This document shows, in pieces, positions 59,819 through 64,000 of a stretch of 64,000 bases of DNA. Made by a program: the position numbers and the translations under genes. Position 1 is the first letter of the stretch. Each line of letters begins with the position of its first letter. The notes under the pieces are model-generated. The model saw only the letters and a program-made list of their open reading frames with translations. It was not told the origin of the DNA and did no database searches. The DNA is from Phyllobacterium chamaecytisi (lineage in GTDB: Bacteria > Pseudomonadota > Alphaproteobacteria > Rhizobiales > Rhizobiaceae), in NCBI RefSeq assembly GCF_020164455.1, contig NZ_JAIQWW010000011.1, positions 62,001 through 126,000 of the forward strand, in the 5' to 3' direction.

Positions 59819-61522
59819 ATGACTCTCAACGGTTGGATACAGATCCTCGTCTTCTGCGGGATCATCATTTTGCTCGTGAAACCGCTCGGCGGTTACATGA
59901 CGCGCGTCTTCAACGGCGATCGCACATTCCTTTCGCCCATCTTCGTTCCTGTGGAGCGAGGCCTCTATCGCATAGCCGGCACCAGCGAACGGGAAGAACA
60001 GCATTGGACCACCTACACGGCGGCGCTGCTGTTCTTCAGCTTGGCCGGCTTTGTGGTTCTCTATTTCTTGCAGCGGTTCCAGGGCGTCCTTCCCTATAAT
60101 CCCGCCGGAATGGGCGCAACCGAACCAAACCTTGCATTCAATACGGCTGTCAGCTTCGTGACCAACACCAACTGGCAAAATTATGGCGGCGAGAGCACGA
60201 TGTCTTATCTCGTGCAGATGGCCGGTTTCACGGTGCAGAACTTTGTTTCGGCAGCGACCGGTATCGCCATTGCGATCGCGCTCATTCGCGGTTTTGCACG
60301 AGCGTCCGGCAAGTCCATCGGTAACTTCTGGGTCGATCTGACCCGGTGCACGCTCTATATCCTGCTGCCGATCTGCATCGTCCTGACAGTCGTTTACGTC
60401 TATCTCGGCGTTCCGCAAACGCTCGGAACCTATGTGGATGCTACGACGCTGGAAGGCGCCAAGCAGACGATCGCTGTCGGTCCGGTTGCTTCGCAGCTCG
60501 CGATCAAGATGCTCGGCACCAATGGGGGCGGCTTCTTCAACGTCAATTCCGCGCATCCGTTCGAAAATCCCGATGCCATCTCGAATCTCATCCAGATGGT
60601 TACGATCTTTGCAATCGGTGCGGCATTGACCAATGTGTTCGGTCGCATGGTCGGCAATCAGCGTCAAGGGTGGGCGATCTTCGCTGCCATGGGCGTCCTG
60701 TTCCTGGCGGGTGTGATCGTCTGTTACTGGGGTGAGGCTGCCGGCAATCCACTGGTCCATGCTCTTGGGCTCGACGGCGGTAACATGGAGGGCAAGGAAA
60801 CACGCTTCGGCATAACCTTATCCGCGCTCTTCGCTGTGATCACCACTGCTGCATCCTGCGGTGCAGTCAATGCAATGCATGACAGCTTCATGGCGATCAG
60901 CGGCATGATCCCCCTCATTAACATGATGCTGGGTGAAGTGATCATCGGCGGCGTTGGTGCCGGTCTCTATGGCATCCTGCTCTACGTCATCATCGCAGTC
61001 TTCGTGGCTGGTCTGATGGTCGGTCGCACGCCAGAATATCTTGGCAAGAAGATCGAGGCCAAGGAAGTCAAGATGGCCATGCTGGCTGTTCTGGTTCTGC
61101 CTTTGGCAATGCTCGGCTTTACGGCGATAGCCACAGTGCTGCCGTCCGCGGTCGCTTCTATAGCGAACGCCGGTCCGCATGGCTTCTCGGAGATCCTGTA
61201 CGCCTATACTTCTGCAGCGGCGAACAATGGTTCGGCCTTCGGTGGTCTGTCGGGCAATACGGCCTGGTACAACATTACGCTCGGTATCGGGATGTGGATG
61301 GGCAGGTTCTTTGTCATCATTCCAGCCCTGGCGATTGCCGGTTCGCTGGTTGCCAAGAAAACCGTTCCGGAATCCGCGGGCACCTTTCCGACCCACGGCG
61401 GCCTGTTCGTTGGTCTGCTCGTCGGTGTCATCCTGATCGTCGGCGGTCTCACCTTCTTCCCGGCGCTGGCCGTCGGTCCGATCGTCGAGCACCTCGCCAT
61501 CGGCCTCGGGCAGACATTCTGA
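59819..61522 (+). CDS. kdpA: Potassium-transporting ATPase subunit KdpA
   Basis: A 567-residue membrane protein, the potassium-selective pore of the KdpFABC pump, with ten predicted helices. Selectivity-filter regions are visible: [47 protein letters not shown] and [16 protein letters not shown]. The length is standard. The ATG at 59819 follows the hairpin and GGCTCGGAAAG. The TGA overlaps the ATG of a small ORF by one base. Confidence 0.97.
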   Translation: MTLNGWIQILVFCGIIILLVKPLGGYMTRVFNGDRTFLSPIFVPVERGLYRIAGTSEREEQHWTTYTAALLFFSLAGFVVLYFLQRFQGVLPYNPAGMGATEPNLAFNTAVSFVTNTNWQNYGGESTMSYLVQMAGFTVQNFVSAATGIAIAIALIRGFARASGKSIGNFWVDLTRCTLYILLPICIVLTVVYVYLGVPQTLGTYVDATTLEGAKQTIAVGPVASQLAIKMLGTNGGGFFNVNSAHPFENPDAISNLIQMVTIFAIGAALTNVFGRMVGNQRQGWAIFAAMGVLFLAGVIVCYWGEAAGNPLVHALGLDGGNMEGKETRFGITLSALFAVITTAASCGAVNAMHDSFMAISGMIPLINMMLGEVIIGGVGAGLYGILLYVIIAVFVAGLMVGRTPEYLGKKIEAKEVKMAMLAVLVLPLAMLGFTAIATVLPSAVASIANAGPHGFSEILYAYTSAAANNGSAFGGLSGNTAWYNITLGIGMWMGRFFVIIPALAIAGSLVAKKTVPESAGTFPTHGGLFVGLLVGVILIVGGLTFFPALAVGPIVEHLAIGLGQTF

Positions 61523-61707
61523 TGGGTCCCGTCATGCGTCACAGTTACCTGCAATTCAATCTCAAGCCCCGCGCCGGAAATTTGGCGCGGGGAGCAGAAA
61601 AGCGTGTGCGCGCTTCCGACATCATTCTCGGCATGACGCTGATAATGTTGTTCGTCTGGCTCGCCGCATACGGGTTTATTCACATTCACAACTGGAGTCT
61701 CAAATGA
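61522..61707 (+). CDS. Small membrane protein encoded between kdpA and kdpB
   Basis: A 61-residue protein: a basic N-terminal half ([20 protein letters not shown], then EKRVRASD) and one membrane helix ([20 protein letters not shown]). It is coupled at both ends: its ATG overlaps the kdpA stop (TGATG) and its TGA overlaps the kdpB start (ATGA). The classical kdpFABC operon has no gene here. An internal ATG at 61534 is an alternative start. It may be an extra subunit or assembly factor of the pump. Confidence 0.7.
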   Translation: MGPVMRHSYLQFNLKPRAGNLARGAEKRVRASDIILGMTLIMLFVWLAAYGFIHIHNWSLK

Positions 61708-63797
61708 GCCAGTCCAAATCAGCGAGTCTTATAGACTCATCCATCTTGATACCTGCTATCGGGGGCGCTTTCAAAAAGCTCAACCCGCGTAGCCTCATCC
61801 GAAACCCTGTGATGTTCGTCGTCGCCGTGGTTTCAGCCCTGACGACCGTGCTTTTCCTCAAGGACATTGCTACTGGCGGACAAAGCCTCGGTTTCTCCTT
61901 CCAGATCATCATCTGGTTGTGGTTCACCGTGCTCTTTGCCAACTTCGCCGAAGCCGTGGCCGAGGGACGCGGCAAGGCGCAGGCAGATTCGTTGCGCAAG
62001 GCCCGGACTGAAACCCAGGCGAAACTTCTTTCCGGCGATGACCGCACCAATTTCAAAATGGTACCCGGTGCAAGCCTGAAGGTTGGTGACATCGTTCTTG
62101 TCGATGCCGGTGACATCATCCCGTCGGACGGCGAGGTTGTCGAAGGTATCGCTTCGGTCAACGAATCGGCAATCACTGGCGAGTCCGCTCCTGTCATTCG
62201 GGAGTCCGGCGGTGACCGTTCTGCGGTGACCGGCGGAACGCAGGTTCTGTCCGACTGGCTGCGCGTTCGGATCACCGCGGCCGCCGGTTCGACCTTCATT
62301 GACCGGATGATTGCGCTCGTAGAAGGTGCCGAGCGCCAGAAGACGCCAAATGAAATCGCGCTCAACATCCTCCTCGCAGGCATGACGCTGATCTTCGTTC
62401 TTGCCACGGCGACAATTCCGAGTTTTGCCTCCTATGCGGGCGGCGCAATCCCGGTCGTCGTGCTTGTTGCCCTGTTCGTGACGCTGATCCCCACGACAAT
62501 CGGCGCATTGCTGTCGGCGATCGGTATCGCGGGCATGGACCGGCTCATCCAGTTCAATGTGCTGGCAATGTCCGGGCGTGCCGTCGAAGCTGCGGGCGAC
62601 GTCGATACGCTGCTCCTCGACAAGACCGGCACGATCACCTTCGGTAACCGTCAGGCTACCGAGTTCCTCCCGGTCAAGGGTGTATCGGAACAGGAACTTG
62701 CCGATGCCGCACAGCTTGCTTCGCTGGCGGATGAAACCCCGGAAGGCCGCTCGATCGTTGTTCTCGCCAAGGAAAAATACGGCATACGGGCCCGGGACAT
62801 GCAGACGCTGCACGCGACGTTTGTGCCCTTCACCGCACAGAGCCGCATGAGCGGTGTCGATATCGATGGTTCATCGATCCGCAAGGGTGCTGTCGACGCT
62901 GTTCTCGCCTATGCCAATCAGGTGTCGCTTGCGGCGCCTGGAGCTGGTGGAACGGCTGTTGCGACACGCGCCACGGCAGAAACCATTCGCGATCTGCAGG
63001 CTATCGCAGACCAGATCGCCAAGGGTGGCGGCACACCGCTTGCAGTCGTCCGCGATGGCAAGCTGCTCGGCATCATATACCTGAAGGATATCGTCAAGGG
63101 TGGCATTCGCGAACGTTTCGCCGAGTTGCGCCGCATGGGCATCCGCACCGTGATGATCACCGGCGACAACCCGCTCACCGCCGCCGCCATTGCAGCGGAA
63201 GCCGGCGTCGACGATTTTCTCGCGCAGGCGACGCCGGAAAACAAGCTCACGCTGATCCGCGAAGAGCAGTCGAAGGGCAAGCTTGTCGCCATGTGCGGCG
63301 ATGGTACCAACGATGCTCCGGCACTTGCCCAGGCAGATGTGGGCGTTGCCATGAACACCGGTACTGTCGCAGCCCGCGAAGCTGGCAACATGGTCGATCT
63401 GGACAGCGATCCTACCAAGCTGATCGAGATCGTCGGTATCGGCAAGCAGTTGCTGATGACCCGCGGTGCGTTGACGACCTTCTCGATCGCCAATGATATC
63501 GCCAAATACTTTGCCATTATCCCGGCAATGTTCCTGGCGTTCTACCCGCAGCTCGGCGCTCTCAACATCATGGGGCTGCAGACACCCCAGAGCGCCATCC
63601 TGTCGGCGATCATCTTCAACGCGCTCATCATCGTGGCGCTCATCCCGTTGTCGCTGAAAGGCGTCAAATACCGGGCTATCGGTGCTGGCGCGCTGCTGAG
63701 GCGCAACCTTCTGATTTATGGCCTCGGCGGTGTCATTGTCCCCTTCGTCGGCATCAAAGCTATCGACGTGGTCATCACAAGCCTCGGCTTGGCGTAA
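61704..63797 (+). CDS. kdpB: Potassium-transporting ATPase ATP-binding subunit KdpB
   Basis: A 697-residue P-type ATPase. The phosphorylated Asp306 lies in [15 protein letters not shown] (158-161) is the actuator motif, [23 protein letters not shown] the hinge motif, and [18 protein letters not shown] the KdpB membrane signature. It hydrolyses ATP to drive potassium uptake through KdpA under potassium limitation. The ATG overlaps the stop of the preceding small ORF. Confidence 0.98.
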   Translation: MSQSKSASLIDSSILIPAIGGAFKKLNPRSLIRNPVMFVVAVVSALTTVLFLKDIATGGQSLGFSFQIIIWLWFTVLFANFAEAVAEGRGKAQADSLRKARTETQAKLLSGDDRTNFKMVPGASLKVGDIVLVDAGDIIPSDGEVVEGIASVNESAITGESAPVIRESGGDRSAVTGGTQVLSDWLRVRITAAAGSTFIDRMIALVEGAERQKTPNEIALNILLAGMTLIFVLATATIPSFASYAGGAIPVVVLVALFVTLIPTTIGALLSAIGIAGMDRLIQFNVLAMSGRAVEAAGDVDTLLLDKTGTITFGNRQATEFLPVKGVSEQELADAAQLASLADETPEGRSIVVLAKEKYGIRARDMQTLHATFVPFTAQSRMSGVDIDGSSIRKGAVDAVLAYANQVSLAAPGAGGTAVATRATAETIRDLQAIADQIAKGGGTPLAVVRDGKLLGIIYLKDIVKGGIRERFAELRRMGIRTVMITGDNPLTAAAIAAEAGVDDFLAQATPENKLTLIREEQSKGKLVAMCGDGTNDAPALAQADVGVAMNTGTVAAREAGNMVDLDSDPTKLIEIVGIGKQLLMTRGALTTFSIANDIAKYFAIIPAMFLAFYPQLGALNIMGLQTPQSAILSAIIFNALIIVALIPLSLKGVKYRAIGAGALLRRNLLIYGLGGVIVPFVGIKAIDVVITSLGLA

Positions 63798-63809
63798 AGG
63801 ATTATTTCA

Positions 63810-64000
63810 ATGTTAAAACAACTCAAACCCGCGATTATCATGATCATTGCCTTCACGGTCATAACCGGCCTTATCTATCCTTTGGGCATGACCGGCATCG
63901 CTCAGGTCCTGTTCCCGCGGCAGGCCAATGGCAGCCTCATCGAGAAGAACGGTACCGTCATCGGTTCCGAACTGATCGGTCAGGCCTTCGCCGCCGACAA
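63810..64000 (+). CDS. kdpC: Potassium-transporting ATPase subunit KdpC (partial, cut by window end)
   Basis: The first 63 codons of KdpC. The N-terminal helix [20 protein letters not shown] and [20 protein letters not shown] plus [20 protein letters not shown] are diagnostic. KdpC stabilises the pump and may assist nucleotide binding. It follows kdpB by 12 bp with AAAGGA before the ATG. Confidence 0.95.
   Translation, partial: MLKQLKPAIIMIIAFTVITGLIYPLGMTGIAQVLFPRQANGSLIEKNGTVIGSELIGQAFAAD

Noticed and set aside
59609-60760. Minus-strand open frame of 383 codons over kdpA
   Set aside because: Antisense to kdpA, with highly charged low-complexity translation and no recognisable domain.

Overview
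The window reads as alphaproteobacterial chromosome, most likely Hyphomicrobiales (Rhizobium, Phyllobacterium or Brucella relatives). This is inferred from moderately high GC, many ABC and tripartite (TTT) uptake systems each with its own regulator, two DUF982 proteins, a DUF3175 protein, a GbcA/GbcB-type oxygenase pair, and several GGAAC-N16/17-CGTT promoters of the EcfG general stress sigma factor. No rRNA, tRNA, CRISPR array, prophage or intact insertion sequence was seen.

Region 1 (1-13.9 kb) is a catabolic cluster for an unidentified organic acid. It holds the end of a GMC oxidoreductase, an HpaI-type aldolase, a DadA-like FAD oxidase, two different 2-hydroxyacid dehydrogenases, a serine hydrolase with an IclR regulator, a TctCBA-type transporter, a TIM-barrel isomerase, an SDR, a GST-kappa-like isomerase and a GlcD-like FAD oxidase. 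Two unrelated genes follow, a P-loop kinase-like protein and a DnaQ-like exonuclease.

Region 2 (15.4-23.2 kb) is a CUT1 sugar ABC system. A GntR regulator gene is divergent from the ATPase gene around a 26-bp palindrome, and the main operon carries an esterase, a TIM-barrel epimerase and a GFO/IDH/MocA dehydrogenase. Region 3 (23.3-30.3 kb) has a LacI regulator, an AfuA/FbpA-type binding protein, a fused permease, an ATPase and an inositol-monophosphatase-family enzyme. This looks more like sugar-phosphate uptake than iron uptake.

Region 4 (30.4-46.9 kb) is mixed accessory DNA. It holds a PPK2 kinase, hydrolases, transporters, SDRs, two operons sharing an AGTAACC/GGTTACT inverted repeat near a CGNR regulator, a LysR-linked Rieske oxygenase and reductase, a second LysR/SDR pair, a GST, an aldo/keto reductase, a Nudix protein and a 162-bp element with 45-nt inverted arms.

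Region 5 (47.2-53.5 kb) is the phosphate regulon pstSCAB-phoU-phoB behind four phased Pho half-sites. Region 6 (53.5-59.3 kb) is a run of small stress genes (ferritin-like DUF892, ABM monooxygenase, GGCT, zinc ribbon, DUF3175, DUF427, small membrane proteins, PQQ-type sugar dehydrogenase), many with EcfG promoters. Region 7 (59.4 kb to the end) is the high-affinity potassium operon kdpF-kdpA-(small ORF)-kdpB-kdpC, cut by the window end. It contains a nested 143-nt hairpin between kdpF and kdpA and an extra small membrane-protein gene coupled between kdpA and kdpB.
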